DNA of 64,000 nucleotides. It comes from Catonia carolina. Its lineage: Eukaryota; Arthropoda; Insecta; Hemiptera; Achilidae. Below the pieces are notes generated by a model. The model saw nothing but the letters and a program-made list of their open reading frames with translations, was not told the origin of the DNA and searched no databases. Below, in pieces: positions 1 to 12,058 of this stretch. A program made the translations under genes and the position numbers. The DNA is taken from NCBI GenBank assembly GCA_035578175.1, contig JAQMRL010000010.1, positions 29,627,784 through 29,691,783 of the forward strand, given 5' to 3'. Every line of letters begins with the position of its first letter. Positions within the stretch are counted from its first letter, which is position 1.

Positions 1-258
1 TTTTGGGCTAAGACATTTTCGATTATTGCATCATTGCCAACATCTGCTGAAGTGGCTAAGTCATTGTCTGCCCCTAAATAGGCGTCTAAATCCATATCCT
101 GAAGATATTGTTTTGCCGCTATAGAGAGATTTTTGTGCCGCTATAACGAGAGTTAAATACATTATCGTAGTATACGAAAGGGTCGGGGTCGGCAAATAAT
201 GCCGCTAAAGAGAGATTTCCGCTATAGAGAGTTCCGCAATAGAGAGATTTTACTGTAC
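1..258. mobile_element. Terminus of a DNA transposon (pogo/Tigger-like guess)
   Basis: A short motif, close to gccgctatagagagat, recurs at about 113, 138, 200 and 225, and the block ends in ttttactgta near 256. Repeated short motifs followed by this ending resemble pogo/Tigger termini. On the minus strand from about 105 to 1 there is an open acidic frame that resembles the acidic part of Tigger transposases, but it is too short to assign. The element runs off the left edge. The family assignment is inference. Confidence 0.3.
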
Positions 259-640
259 ATACATCATTTATATTGCTCTTGCTTACCCATTCACAGTACA
301 GTAATAATTTTACTAATTTCTATAAACTGGTCAACTTACAAAGATTCAAAATAATGCATAAATAAAGACCAAGCCAATTGCTGTGAGCAGTAGACTACGC
401 ATGCGCATATTTGACTTCGACCCCGCATACCCCTCCGACCATCAGTAAGATGTACAGTCAGAGTATTGTTGAAAATTGACAAAACCCACTGTATTTTGTA
501 AGCCCGCTGTTCCATTGTTGATTACATACGCTGCACTATTGCAGTACGTACAAGACTGTACTAATGCAGACGCACATTTTTCCCAGCGCTCTCCTTAAAA
601 AAATCAGGCTATAGTTTTTGTTTGTTTAGGTCATCAACTG

Positions 641-812
641 GCCGGCCCGTTGGCGTAGTGGTTAGCGCAACTGGCTTCTACACCGGGGCCCCGGGTTCGA
701 TTCCCGGTCAGGTCTGGCATTTTTTCATCACTAATTTTCATCTATCACCCTTCTCACCGTCTGCATTACCAGTAATTGCAAAAGAGTTGGACGTTACACA
801 AAAAAAAATTAA
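641..812 (+). mobile_element. tRNA-derived SINE (family B1)
   Basis: The head has a pol III A box (tggcgtagtggttagcgc) and a B box (gggttcgattcccgg), followed by a tRNA-unrelated body and an A-rich end (cgttacacaaaaaaaaatt). A copy of the tail lies near 8,925-8,990. The head is tRNA-like but continues into repeat sequence and lacks a convincing acceptor stem, so it is not called as a tRNA gene. Confidence 0.6.
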
Positions 813-1365
813 AGGCTGGTTTGAACCTCTAGAGGCTACACTAAGTAAAACGAGGAGTGAGGTGGTTTACGGGTGCCTTCCTCACTGAGTAGAAAAGTAT
901 ACTTGTCAGCATGCCAGGCCCTCCGAAAATCATCTACTTTCCACCCTGTAAATGACACCTTCACTTCATTCGCCAGAGGGTCTGGCTGTATAATGAAATT
1001 CATTACTATCAGAGGAGATAACTCTGACTAAGTGTCTTTTACACCTCTACCTCTTCTCCTTCCTCACTAAGTAGAAAAGTATACTTGTCAGCATGTTAGG
1101 CCCTCCGAAAATCATCTACTTTCCACCCTGAAAATGACACCTTCACTTCATTCATCACGGGGTCTGGCTGTATAATGAAATTCATTACTATCAGAGGAGA
1201 TAACTGTGACTAGTGTCTTTTACACCTCTACCTCTTCTATTCTTAAATGTTTCAGTCATATAATTGGCTGAACATGTGACAAGAAACAGGACTATTTTTT
1301 ATAGCCCTGGAAGTAACAAATTGAGTGTAAATAATTCAACACTCCGCCTGCCTGTTATAGACATC
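813..1365 (+). repeat. Interspersed repeat T with an internal tandem duplication
   Basis: Two nearly identical units of about 180 bp follow each other (876-1057 and 1058-1237), both containing gggtctggctgtataatg. Reverse copies of the same repeat occur at about 23,335-23,735 and 24,125-24,545 as single units. It begins just after the SINE at 641 and contains a ctggtttgaacct motif found in all copies. No coding potential is seen; the repeat class is unknown. Confidence 0.55.
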
Positions 1366-2321
1366 GTAAATTGATAACGGTTCTTTTTAAGTGGTAATTT
1401 TCGAGAGGTGGGCAACTTACACAGGTGACGTCGTTATAAAAATCAACTTAATACTTAATACTTAAGCCTATTTTGCGTTGTGACACGTGGTCAAACATAT
1501 ACAGGACGGTCACTTTATAGGTTTCAACTGTACTATTACTGTAAGCCGAAATTGAAAATAATTACATTCTCTAGAGGTTAAAGTTCAAAAATATTCCAGA
1601 CTTGATTAAAAAACCACGCAAACACTTTTGCTAAGATCATGAAGTACATATTACTAGCATGCTTCGTCGCGGTTTTGCACGCGAAAAATGGTGTAATCAC
1701 TTTTTTTTAAATATTTAGCATTCTCCGTTTCAGCAGTTCTTGCTTTTTGAAGATTTTCTTCCTAGTGATGTTTTTTTTTGATGGCATTAATGAAAATGAA
1801 AAAAAGAAAAAAACAACCACAAAAAAATAATTGTCAAAACCAAAAACTTAAATCTAGGTTGAATAAAATAAAAGTCAAAATAAAATATCAAAGCAATTGA
1901 TCACTCACCAATTAAAAGAAAATTAAAACAAATTAAAGAAACACGGAACTTTACTTTTATAAAATACTCAGCAATACAAAATCGTATCTACATAATAAAA
2001 TACAATAAAATTATCATGTGATGTTGTCACCAGCTGATCCTTAGCACCACGTCGCTATTTGCTAAATCATATGACTTTATTTATGACAAATCTTTATTTG
2101 AATCACATCAGCTGGTTTAAAAGCAGCAGATTATCTAACCTCATAAAAGCCTTAATGTAGGACATAAACATTATTTTCAACCCTTTAGGGCTAACTTTTT
2201 AAGGGTTTAAATAGCCTAAAACCTGCACCGGCATTATAGTTACAACATAAAAAAACTGCATGAAAATTGGTTCAGTAATTTAGGAGATAAAGGGGAACAC
2301 ACACACACACACGCACACACA

Positions 2322-2362
<41 letters not shown>

Positions 2363-2740
2363 ATCGAATTTTACATATATAGATATCATGAAGGTCATAT
2401 AATAAACTTAAATGACACCAAATTAATTGAAACAAGAAATACAACAGGCCAAAGAGTAGGGCCTAAATAATATTGACTACAATTCCCTAACCGTGACAAA
2501 AGTTTTCCCACACATATCATTAAGTTTTTCTCTTACATTTTTCTTATCTCCATGAGATAGAGAATTAATATCGTAAATCATTGTAAGTTTATTTTAAAAC
2601 ATTAATTTTTCTGTGTATTTATTATATACTTGAGAAAATACATGCGATAAAATATTACCATAAGAATGTTAATCAAATATCATCTGCATACGTATAAAGA
2701 TCAATCGTTAACATGAATTCAGTATGTGGTGTCGTCAAAA
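1366..2740. other. Gene-free AT-rich DNA with an (AC)n microsatellite
   Basis: No credible reading frame. A CA/AC microsatellite lies at about 2,297-2,358, followed by atatatagat, an ending shared with the repeat that stops near 12,058. The rest is unassigned host-type intergenic sequence. Confidence 0.5.
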
Positions 2741-2966
2741 GAAAGAAAATACCTGGTGTGAAACACTCATACAACTTACTCTTACTAATTTAAATAATGA
2801 ATACCTATGTTTACTCATTAGTAAATAATGTAAAATTAAAAATATAACCTCATTTCAATCATGAGTGAATGAAGCAAAATGAAAATTTACTTCAGTTTGG
2901 TTTAAAAATACAGAAAAATAATTCTTTGACACTAAACTAGACTCTGTAGAGAAAAAAACGCTTAAG
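2741..2966 (-). repeat. Repeat R1, partial copy split by a TTAA element
   Basis: The segment begins with ggtgtgaaacactca and matches the end of R1 copies at 7,198 and 27,808. The R1 sequence stops at cgcttaa (TTAA at 2,963-2,966) and resumes after the inserted element at ttaaaaataaaagttgtag (3,940 on). Uninterrupted R1 copies read through this point, so the insertion is younger than this R1 copy. Confidence 0.6.
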
Positions 2967-3939
2967 GAGAGATTGCTCTACGGTTTTAACTCAAAATTCC
3001 GATTTTTGGTTTTTATGTTTTTCAATAGTTTAGGCCTAGATCTACCAGAAAAACATTAAATTACGTCAAAATATATTCTTTTTTATGAAAAAATTAAGTT
3101 TTTAACAGGTTTACAAAGAAAAATTATCATGTTACGAAGAACTAATATTTTTTCATAATTTTATACTGCTCGTTTTAGTGCAAAGAGAATTTTAGTTTTT
3201 AAAATATCTGCATCACGGTTTTTAATATTCTCAGCTGTTGTTTCAGCTTTCTAAACAACTGTTGATGGGAAATTTACTTGTTTGTGTACATATTGTTTTT
3301 GATTTGTGCCTACTTGTTTCTTACCTTTTCCCGTTAATTTAGATTTTTAAAACCAAATATATTTTTCTCAGAAACCAATAAACCTACCAGGCTGAAATTT
3401 TTACCAGTTAATTATCTTGTATATCCACATATACCGACATTTTTATGACTTCCTCAGAAACTCCAAAAATTAGTAATACGCAAAACACGTGGAAAACAAT
3501 TTGTAAAAATTTTATGTTATGCGTAATTAACAAAAAAATGGTATGGTCCAAAGTTTTTTTTATTCCTAATTTGTGTAGGTTGCAATCTGTTCAATTCAGA
3601 ACATATAAGCAACCCCATGACCCAATGAAATGAGGATGATGTGTACGACGTGTAAATGAGGTGTAGTCTTGTGCAGATTCAGACCGACCGTTCCTGAGAG
3701 AGTACAGTTAATCGAACGCCAACCATCAAAGTACACCGGTAACCACTGTGTAATATTCAAATTCGAATTTGAATGTTCGGCCAAAGATTAAATTGAAAAA
3801 ATGTCAGTAGCTCGAAAAGAAACCCGACACCTACAGTGAGTAAAGTTTCATTTCCCTATCTTTTACCAATCCTATGAAAAATGTAGCCTACCTAAAAATA
3901 ACAAATTTAACATTGGCGGGATACAAAGTACAGTCTCCT
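2967..3939 (-). mobile_element. TTAA-flanked DNA transposon, non-autonomous (copy 1)
   Basis: About 970 bp, flanked on both sides by TTAA (2,963-2,966 and 3,940-3,943). It is the reverse complement of most of the element at 4,387-5,107, and the two together form a large inverted repeat. Its ends carry GGGAGACTGT-like terminal inverted repeats, clear at the right end and weaker at the left. No transposase frame is present. TTAA target duplication is the hallmark of the piggyBac superfamily; assignment to piggyBac is inference from the target site only. A truncated SINE sits inside it at 3,556-3,775. Confidence 0.6.
3556..3775 (-). mobile_element. SINE family A, 5'-truncated, nested
   Basis: Reverse-oriented body of the SINE found complete at 8,293, 22,477 and 33,894. 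It includes the shared caaccccatgacccaatgaa stretch and the opposite strand of the ttgatggttgg region. The tRNA-like head is missing, as expected of 5' truncation during reverse transcription. It lies within the TTAA element, so it inserted later. Confidence 0.6.
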
Positions 3940-4386
3940 TTAAAAATAAAAGTTGTAGGTTTTTTTAAATTTCCTATAACTTAACTTATAACTTCCTATA
4001 AAAACGAAAATTATAAAAAAGATATGGTCTAGATTTTTTTTTTGTTCTACATACGGTAATAATAAATTATCTAAGTAGTCAGGAAAATGAAGAAAAAAAA
4101 TCAAAACTATAAAGTGAAAATTAATATCTTAAACGAGACTTTTAGTGCCGAAAATTTATTAAAAGGAAGAAAGACTCACCTTTGATTTTTTTTTTTCTTG
4201 TGAAGATTTATAATAGGACTAATTGCTGTAGGTACAACCTTGAGAACTTCGTCTATTTTATATAATTTCTCAAAAATGCCCAAAAACGTATTTTGGCAAT
4301 ATTTTTTGTATTTTTGGCTGTTTTTTTAAAAAGTTAAATTTACTAGTAGTATATGGAAATTTATTAATTTTCTTATATTTTATTAA

Positions 4387-5107
4387 GGGGAGACTGTACT
4401 TTGTACCCCGCCAATGTTAAATTTGATATTTTTAGGTACATTTTTCATAGGATTGGTGAAAGATAGAAAAATGAAACTTAACACACTTATAGTTGTAGGG
4501 TGGTTTTAGCTACTGACATTTTTTCAATTTAATCTCTTAGACCATAAAGTTTTTAAAAGAATAACAAATAACATAACATTTTTACAAGTTTTTTCTACGT
4601 TATTTGCATAAATTATTAACTCTTTGAGCTCATGAGAAAGTGAAAACAATGTCGGTGAATGTGCATGTAGTACATGATAATTAACTGGTAAAAATTTCAG
4701 CCAGGTAGGTTAAATAGTTTCTGAGAAAAACGTATCTAATTGTTAAAAATCTAAATTTACGGGAAACGGCACAAATGAAAAACAAATGTATAACTAACAA
4801 GTTTAATTTTCCATCAACAGTTGGTTAGAAAGCTGCACTAACAGCGGAGATTATTAAAAATAGTGAAACAGGTATTTTAAAAAAACTAAATTCGTTTTGC
4901 ACTAAACCAAGTAATATAAAAATATGAAAAATATTTGTTTTTGGCGACGTGTTAATTTTTTAGGATAAATCTGATGAAAACGTAAGTTTTTGTGTTATTA
5001 AAATAATTTTATGTCGTAATTTAATGTTTTTGAGGTAGATCTAGGTCTGAACTATTGAACAACATAAAAAATCGAAAATCAAAATTTTCAGCAAAAACAG
5101 TCTCCCA
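4387..5107 (+). mobile_element. TTAA-flanked DNA transposon, non-autonomous (copy 2)
   Basis: About 720 bp between TTAA at 4,383-4,386 and TTAA at 5,108-5,111. Left end reads ggggagactgtac; right end reads acagtctccca, giving a terminal inverted repeat of about 10 bp. It is homologous, in the opposite orientation, to copy 1 at 2,967-3,939. No open reading frame is compatible with a transposase, so it must depend on an enzyme supplied elsewhere. Confidence 0.6.
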
Positions 5108-5380
5108 TTAAATAGAAATGTACCTAGATGAAAAAACATAACCTTTTTTGGAACTAAGTTTTTTACTCAAAAAAATTTGGAGGATATAGTAGCTACGTAA
5201 ATTTCATCAGTTAGCATGACAATTTATAATTTGCTCAAAGCATCAAAAAGTGTTGAAATATTAGTGTAGCAAGATAGGGCATATATTCCTACGAACATTT
5301 TTCTATTCTATTTAATGTCCTGAATCAGAACTTTCAGTTCCGCAATTCGTTGTGGAACACTCTGTGCATAGTGAGAAACG

Positions 5381-6202
5381 TTGAACTCCTATATTTTAAC
5401 TTTAATAAGTAGGCCTACATTAAAAGCTGACGACACCATGATTTTTGCTGACAGCCTGGAAGGACTACAAAGGTTGATGAACCGCATAGTGGAGGCAAGT
5501 GGAAGATACGGATTGCACATAAACAGTAATAAGACCAAGTTTATGGTGGTTAATAAGGAAAACAACACCAATGCCAACCTTTATGTCCACGACCAACCTA
5601 TAGAAAGGGTGACACAGACAACGTATTTGGGCACCATGATAAATGAACAGTGGGATAACACTCAGGAGATCAGGTGCAGAATCGGGAAAGCACGAGCTGC
5701 CTTCAACAGTATGAGCAAGATTTTCAAATGCCATGATTTGCATTTAGACATCAAGATGCGCATGCTCAGATGTTATATATTTTCGATCTTGTTGTACGAC
5801 GTCGAATCATGGACACTCAACGCGGCTATCACGAAGAAGCTGGTAGCCTTTGAAATGTGGTTATATCGCAGAATGTTGCGAATATCATGGAGGGACCGCA
5901 TTACAAACATCCAAGTCCTTCAAAGAATGAAGAAAGAGAAGGAAATCATGGACACTGTCAAGATTCGGAAGTTGCAGTACTTTGGCCATATTATGAGGAA
6001 CGAGGGAAGGTATGCTCTGCTTCAAACCATAATACAGGGGAAGGTGAGCGGAAGACGAGGACCGGGGCGTAGGAGAGTATCCTGGCTGCAGAATCTGAGG
6101 GCGTGGTGTGGGAAGACCTCCAACGAGTTGTTCAGAATAGCGACAAACAAAGTAGAAATAGCCTTGCTGATCGCAAACATACGAAACGGATATGCACCAT
6201 GA
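5381..6202 (+). mobile_element. Non-LTR retrotransposon fragment: C-terminal part of reverse transcriptase
   Basis: A 273-codon open frame with no stops. It contains the catalytic ADDTMIFADS box near residues 17-26, then the LGTMI, SILLYDVESWTL and MWLYRRMLRISW blocks and a GRRGPGRRR basic run. These are the palm end, thumb and C-terminal region of an insect LINE reverse transcriptase, RTE/BovB-like by pattern. The endonuclease and N-terminal RT are absent, consistent with a 5'-truncated insertion. The frame is intact enough to be fairly young. It is not a host gene. The printed ATG is arbitrary. Confidence 0.75.
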
Positions 6203-6225
6203 GAAGAAGAAGATCTTTTACCAAA

Positions 6226-6270
6226 AAATAGCAAATTTAACATTGGCGGGATACAAAGTACAGTCTCCCC
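6226..6270 (-). mobile_element. End fragment of the TTAA transposon family
   Basis: Contains acattggcgggatacaaag and ends in acagtctccccttat, identical in layout to the end of copy 1 near 3,905-3,938. It directly follows the LINE fragment, so the LINE appears to have landed in or next to a third copy of the element. Confidence 0.45.
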
Positions 6271-6274
6271 TTAT

Positions 6275-7197
6275 GAGAACCCGTAGTGTTATCAGGCGAA
6301 CGGAAAACATCAGCCCTCCTTTGCCGACACCATCCGAAGGTCACGGGCAAAAATATTTAGAGTTTCGCTTACCACGCTCTAACAAGTTAATTTTTAATCA
6401 AAAAATTCTGAAAAAAACACTTTCACTTCCTAATAAATAAGTTTTTTTTCGAATAGCTCTTTAACGAGAGCACGTTAAATCAATATTTGGGGTGTTTCTT
6501 CATGTCCTATGCTGCTCCATTCTCTTCCTCACCCACACCTCCCTCATCCTTCTCGATCTGTCCATCCTCAGTTGGTCCATATTGTGAGGTTCACACCTCC
6601 TCCTCTCACTTTCCTCCCTAAAAGTCACTCTCAACTTTACCCCTAAAAACCTCTCTATTGCATATGTCTTCTGTGGTAATCCCTGCCGTTAAGCAATCCG
6701 ACAGCGTTTCGGTGAACCATGCTGTCTTAATCTTAAGTTTCATTATCCTCTCATAAACCTGTTTTGCCAGCCGATTATCGTAACAAAATAATATTTTATT
6801 ACGCTGTAAATGTTTTTATTATACTCTGATATTTAGATAAGAGACCGTAGGTAAGGTACGTATAAGAGAAAGGGGTATGACGTCTCTCTCATCGTCACCC
6901 TTACTGTCGGGCCAGGGAAATTATATTACCATCTTTTTTAGACCTTTCCGAGATACTAAAGATTGTTATTCAAACAATATTTAAAAATTTACCAAGATTT
7001 AAACAATAACTATTCTTTACTTTAAAATAATTAAAATTCAACAAAATTGATAAACAATTCCAGAACTATAATACAGTAACCAAGTGTATATTTTACCGTA
7101 ATGATCAAGAATGGAAAACCGAAAATGATAAACTTTAAATACACCAACTAATTTTGTCAAACGATTTGTTAGTCTGTAGCTCTTTGCAGATATGAAA
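6275..7197. other. Gene-free host intergenic DNA
   Basis: A pyrimidine-rich, higher-GC patch (about 6,480-6,700) precedes AT-rich sequence. No frame, motif or recognisable element beyond this compositional patch. Confidence 0.4.
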
Positions 7198-7858
7198 AAT
7201 CTGGTGTGAAACACTCACAAGACTTTCTCTTTCCAATGCAAATAATTAACAATAAAACGTAACATTCGTCATATAAACATTAGAAATAAACAGAAACCTA
7301 ACCTCGAAAACATAACCTTATTTTAATCATGAGTAAAAGACGCAAAATGAAAATCGACCTCAGTTTGGCTTAAAAATACGGAAAATCACTCTTTCACGCT
7401 AAACTAGGTTCTGTAGAGAAAAATGCTTGAAATAAAAGTCGTAGATCTTTTAATTTCCTATAAGTTTGATTATATACACTTTTGTCGTAAAATGCATACT
7501 AAAGGCCGAAATCTTTAAAAAAAAATCGATTTTCACACGTTTTCGTGAGAAAAAAACAGATAAAGCTAATTACCGCTAAACTAAGCGTTGTACAAAATAT
7601 GTTTAAAATAAAAGTTGTAGGTAATAAAAGTTGTAATAAAAAATCTTAAAAATACTGTATATTATTCACTTCTACTGTTTTTAACTAAACAAAATATCAT
7701 GTTTTTTGGGTTTTAAGTTCATGTTTTTTGGGTCAAAAGCATGTTTTTTGGGTTCAGGGGGTCTGAAAACGTATAGATCCGGTGAAAACTCGATTTCGAA
7801 AAATCGACATGAAAACAATACTTTCCTTCCTATATATTCATATAGGCAAGAGAAAGTA
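7198..7858 (-). repeat. Repeat R1, internally shortened copy
   Basis: Begins with ctggtgtgaaacactcac and ends with tataggcaagagaaagt. The terminal stretches ACTTTCTCTTGCC and GGCAAGAGAAAGT-like sequence are inverted copies in other members, suggesting a terminal-inverted-repeat element. Related copies: 26,872-27,808, 32,747-34,308, 34,444-34,882 and the split copy at 2,741. No transposase frame. Confidence 0.55.
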
Positions 7859-8292
7859 AAAAAGTCTGCGTGTTACCCGAAGTCGGGTCCGCCCAAAATA
7901 TTTCATTTAAGCGGTGTTTACAGTAAATATAGGGTTATTTCGCGCGAACCATCACTCCCGCAGGAATCGATTAAAAAAAAAATATGATTATATTCAACTT
8001 CAAAACAAAACATTTTTCGAGGAAGAATAAAGCACTGAACACCAGAGAAGATCCACCGAAGTTTTACTGTATTACAAACAGATATAAAAATGTAATATAA
8101 AAACCCCGAATCTCCGAACAGCAAACAATTTCCAGATTTTTCAAAACTGTATTATTACATCCGAAACTACGAAAACTCCTGTAAAACTGCAAGAAAATTT
8201 TCATGTAGGCACTAATTTATTAAGCACGCCATCTCGTGGGAGCTGAGACTAAACTCGAAAATACCATACAAATATCCTTTTAATAGATATTT

Positions 8293-8621
8293 GACCCACC
8301 GGGTTGGTCTAGAGGTAAAGTCGTCGCCAAAACCAGCTGTTTAACAGCTGATTTTCGGAGACGAAGGTTCCTGGTTCAAATCCTAGTAAAGGTAGTTACT
8401 TTTATACGGATTTGAATGCTAGACAGTAGTTACCGGTGTACTTTGATGGTTGGGGTTCAATTAACCATACTCTCTCAGGAATTGTCGGCCTGAGTCTTAC
8501 AAGACAACACCTCATTTACACGTCATACATATCATCCTCATCTCATTGGGTCATGGGGTTGCTTATTGTTCTGAATTGAACAGATTACAACGTACACATA
8601 CTAGGAATTAAAAAAAAAAAA
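8293..8621 (+). mobile_element. tRNA-derived SINE, family A, full length
   Basis: Starts at gacccaccgggttggtctag, has an A-box-like ggttggtctagaggtaaa and a B box ggttcctggttcaaatcct, then a 230-bp body and an A-rich end. Full-length relatives lie at 22,477 and 33,894; a truncated reverse copy lies at 3,556. A tRNA scan may hit the head, but the repeat context argues against a true tRNA. Confidence 0.7.
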
Positions 8622-9483
8622 TAGATATTTTGATAGATGTTATCAGCATGACTCACTACTGGTGCCAATCACATTATTTCCACTGAACGCTCAAATGAGT
8701 TACACCAATTACAAAGTTAAGTGGAATAAACTTAAGAATTTCAATTACAAAAAAACCTGAACAAAGTATTGACGGTAGTAGTATATTATAACTTTCTAAG
8801 TTCTTATTTTAGAAAGTGTTAAGTACATGCAAGAAAGTATAAGTTCAAGTACAATATTAAATAATACATAAACTGCCGTCACAAGTTCGTTTTTCATACG
8901 TTACAAAAAATTCATTTCATCCTTCATCGTCTGCATTAGCAGCAATTTGCAAAACAGTCGGACGTTAAACCAAAAAACAACAAACACAAGTTCGTTAAAT
9001 CAGATGAGGCAGCATCTAACCTGTTAACAACTTACAGCTGATTATGAATGAAATGTTTACAGTGTTTATTTACCTTTTTAAAAAGCGAATACAGTAGAAT
9101 ATAGACACGAACTACGTGTACAATTTAAAGAATAATATTCACATCAAAAATTCTTTAAACTAATATTTAATAACACTTGAAAATAATTAGTTTACAGTAT
9201 ATTAGTATAATAAAAACAAACAAGAATATAGCACTGGCGAATAACACTTGCTCATCCAGAAGCAATACAACATGTAAGCGAGTAAGACGACGTAACATAA
9301 ATCCCCCACTCCTTCTGTCACGTTCTTGGTCAATGTACTCAGAACAGATTAACCACTATTACATAAACGAATAAATTCCCTACTATTCCCCCGAGATTAT
9401 AGGTTAATAATTCTGTTGTTATTTCAGTCAAATGCCATTAGTACCATTTTTAAATTGGCATAAATTGATTGCTGTTATACTTG
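8622..9483. other. Gene-free host DNA with a SINE B1 tail
   Basis: Around 8,925-8,990 the sequence repeats the tail of the SINE at 641 (catcgtctgcattagcagc, cggacgttaaac). Nothing else recognisable; short frames here look random. Confidence 0.4.
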
Positions 9484-10130
9484 AAAAGGGTCTTTTCCGT
9501 TTTGTGTATACCACTATCAAATCCGAATTCCCTAAAGGGTTACACAAATGTTCATTTCTCCAACTCACTGCTTTACTGAGACAGACACACGCACGCGTAC
9601 ATCCTAGTCACAGTTTATAGTAAAAAAATACTATGTTACATGTTCTGTTGTTTTATTTTTTATTAAGATTGTTTTATTTTGAGGTTTTTTATTATTTTAT
9701 ATTCTTAATGTACAGGTTACTTTAACTTATTCTAATTATTTACATTATATTTTACATTAAATTATTATTACATTATATTTTTTAATTATTTACACTGGGA
9801 AGAGAAAGTCTGAGTGTTTTACTCAAGACTTTTTTAATTGTCTCATTTTCTGGGATTATGCAATAACCCCCTTTCCTAAAGGAACTTTGTAGCATCATTC
9901 CCGTCCGAATATTATTAAGTACCTAACTAAAAAATTCATAGTAGACTGACTATGCAGACTTTGTAGTAATTAACTGTGAAATCGGAGTGGTTGACATTAC
10001 GCAGGGATGTTGATAGTCAGATTGGGTCGCTAGACGCAGGAGTGGGAGAATTGTGTAACCCTTCAGGGAATTCGGATTTGATAGTGGCATACAGAAAACG
10101 GAAAAGACCCCTTGAAAACCTTGTTTAATG
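9484..10130. repeat. Inverted repeat arms of about 90 bp
   Basis: The sequence at about 9,484-9,570 (gggtcttttccgttttgtg, ccgaattccctaaagggtta) returns in reverse complement at about 10,045-10,125. The 450 bp between the arms is AT-rich and noncoding. This may be two opposite copies of one short repeat, or a foldback element. Confidence 0.45.
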
Positions 10131-10889
10131 TACAAATCCTCCAATGTATTAAATATTATAGAATGTTTTTTAGAACATCGTGGTCAACATTAAGCAAGTC
10201 TCAAATTAATTTAAAAGCTTTCAATATTTTGATACTAATCAATTTTTTTATTTTGTTTCTTAGTTTATTTTTGACAAATAATCCATTTTATAGAAAAACT
10301 GAGTGGTAAACAATAAAATAAATAATTGTGTTAAATTATACAGTAGTATCTATTAATAAAACATTTGTTACATAATGTATGAAAATATTATTGAACCCTA
10401 TACTAAAATTGAAATAAACAAAATTGCTTAACTGAAAACAACTTGTCTCCAAAATTATTATCTAAACTTATTTTTTGGTTCATGCCTCCACGTGGTTCGG
10501 CTGGATAGCCCCTGGAAAATTGGAGACTTCTCGGTGGTGAACTAAATTAGAATCATCCCTGGCTAACAACTGGGGTAGTAACTCGGGGGCTGTAACTGTA
10601 GAGCTTGCTCCACTCAAGGCTGACTGCCTTTGAAAGTCAATCACGGAAAGATCTTTTAGGAAAATAATTCCACCGTCCCACTCACAAACAAAAAAAGGAA
10701 AAGGAAAAAAGGAAAAGGCTACATCAAATTTGGTGGGTAGCTACTTAAAAGATAACAGCAGATCGGAGTATCTGGAATCACCCTCAACAAAAGCAATATT
10801 AAGTGAATCACAGAAATTGAGGAAGATTTGAAAGAACTTAGGTATATATAATAATAATAATAATCTTTTATTCCACATTTATTATAATA
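10131..10889. other. Gene-free host DNA
   Basis: A moderately GC-rich block at 10,490-10,730 looks like part of a dispersed repeat, possibly a LINE 5' or 3' part, but I see no homologous copy in the window. A short ATA run near 10,850 precedes the next repeat. Confidence 0.35.
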
Positions 10890-12058
10890 CTAGCGGGACC
10901 CATGCGCTTCGCTGCACGTGTTAGAAAAACATAATGAGATTATGTTAATTTATATTATGTACATTAAATATAAAAATTTGTTGGTTCTTAAATTTTTACG
11001 GGTTAGTGGAAGCATTTAATGTAAGGGCTATCTATAAACAATACTTTTAGTTTATCCTGTTGGCGCTAAAATGTATAAATTGTTTTTATCGCTAACCCTC
11101 GAACATGAAACATATAACTGCCCGTGCGAAAAGCAGGAAGTACGTAAATCAATCCCGAAAATGAACTTAGGTGAGTTCGCATTGACGATATTTTGAAAAT
11201 TTGATCAGATGGGTTCATGCCCAACGCGATAGAAACTGCAAATGCAATAGAAAAAACCCCACAATCAGTTTAATTTTGCTGCTGTTGACAATCTTCATAA
11301 ACAATGGAAGATTTGTAGGGAAATAAAGCGAAAAGAAAACTGAGTTGTTGGTCAGTTATTTTGAAATTTTTATTTGGGTTTAAGAGTAAAAACTCTGATA
11401 TTATACTTAAATTAATATTAGTTTAGTTCTTAAAAGAACTGTTTATATTTTAAATAATACGATATGGTAACAAAAATAGCAATGCAAAACAGGTTGCCAC
11501 TCATATAAAAGGTTTAGTTCTTAAAAGAACTGTTTATTTCAATGATACGCTAAGGTAGCAAACAACGAAAATGCAACTGAACAGTAAGACTGTTGTCCGA
11601 GAACTGGAACAATGCGATTGTGTAGGCCTGTTCCCGGTAACAATAGGGGGTTGTCATACATACAATAATAGGCATAACGGTACTTTCACATGTGTTATTA
11701 CCCTTTACGTCGTGACATAAAAATTGAAAAATATTGTAAAATGTCTTTAAGTAATACTCTTGTTCTATAGTACTCAAGCCTATTTAAAGTCTATTTAAAG
11801 TCTTAAGGACTTTCTGTTTTCTGGGTCGAGAAATCGATTAAAAAAAGTCCGAGCTCGATATCTCTAGCCGTTAAGGAGTTATACAGTTTTTTAAGTTTTT
11901 TGAGCCCCAGGGTGGTCGTACCCCGGATTTTTGATTTTTCCTGGGGGTTTCAAGAGGCGAGAAACAAAAAAGATTCTCATCATTTTTTCGCTAGGAGGCC
12001 TCCTTATAGGTTAGAATTTCCGGACAAACACCGCTACACTCAGCTTTATATATATAGA
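10890..12058. repeat. Dispersed repeat starting near actagcgggacccatgcg and ending atatatagat
   Basis: A start like this and a TA-rich end (tttatatatatagat) are commonly seen together in unclassified insect repeats. A shorter relative of the end occurs near 2,270-2,390. Internally it holds a duplicated motif (tagttcttaaaagaactgtt at about 11,422 and 11,515). No intact frame was found. The class, possibly Helitron-like, is a guess. Confidence 0.35.

Noticed and set aside
643..717. tRNA gene
   Set aside because: The head has good A and B boxes, but it continues into a SINE body with an A-rich tail, and similar heads occur at 33,690-33,846 and elsewhere with repeat tails.
2967..5107. One large palindrome as a single foldback transposon
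   Set aside because: Each arm has its own TTAA pair and terminal repeats, so two separate insertions in opposite orientation explain it better.
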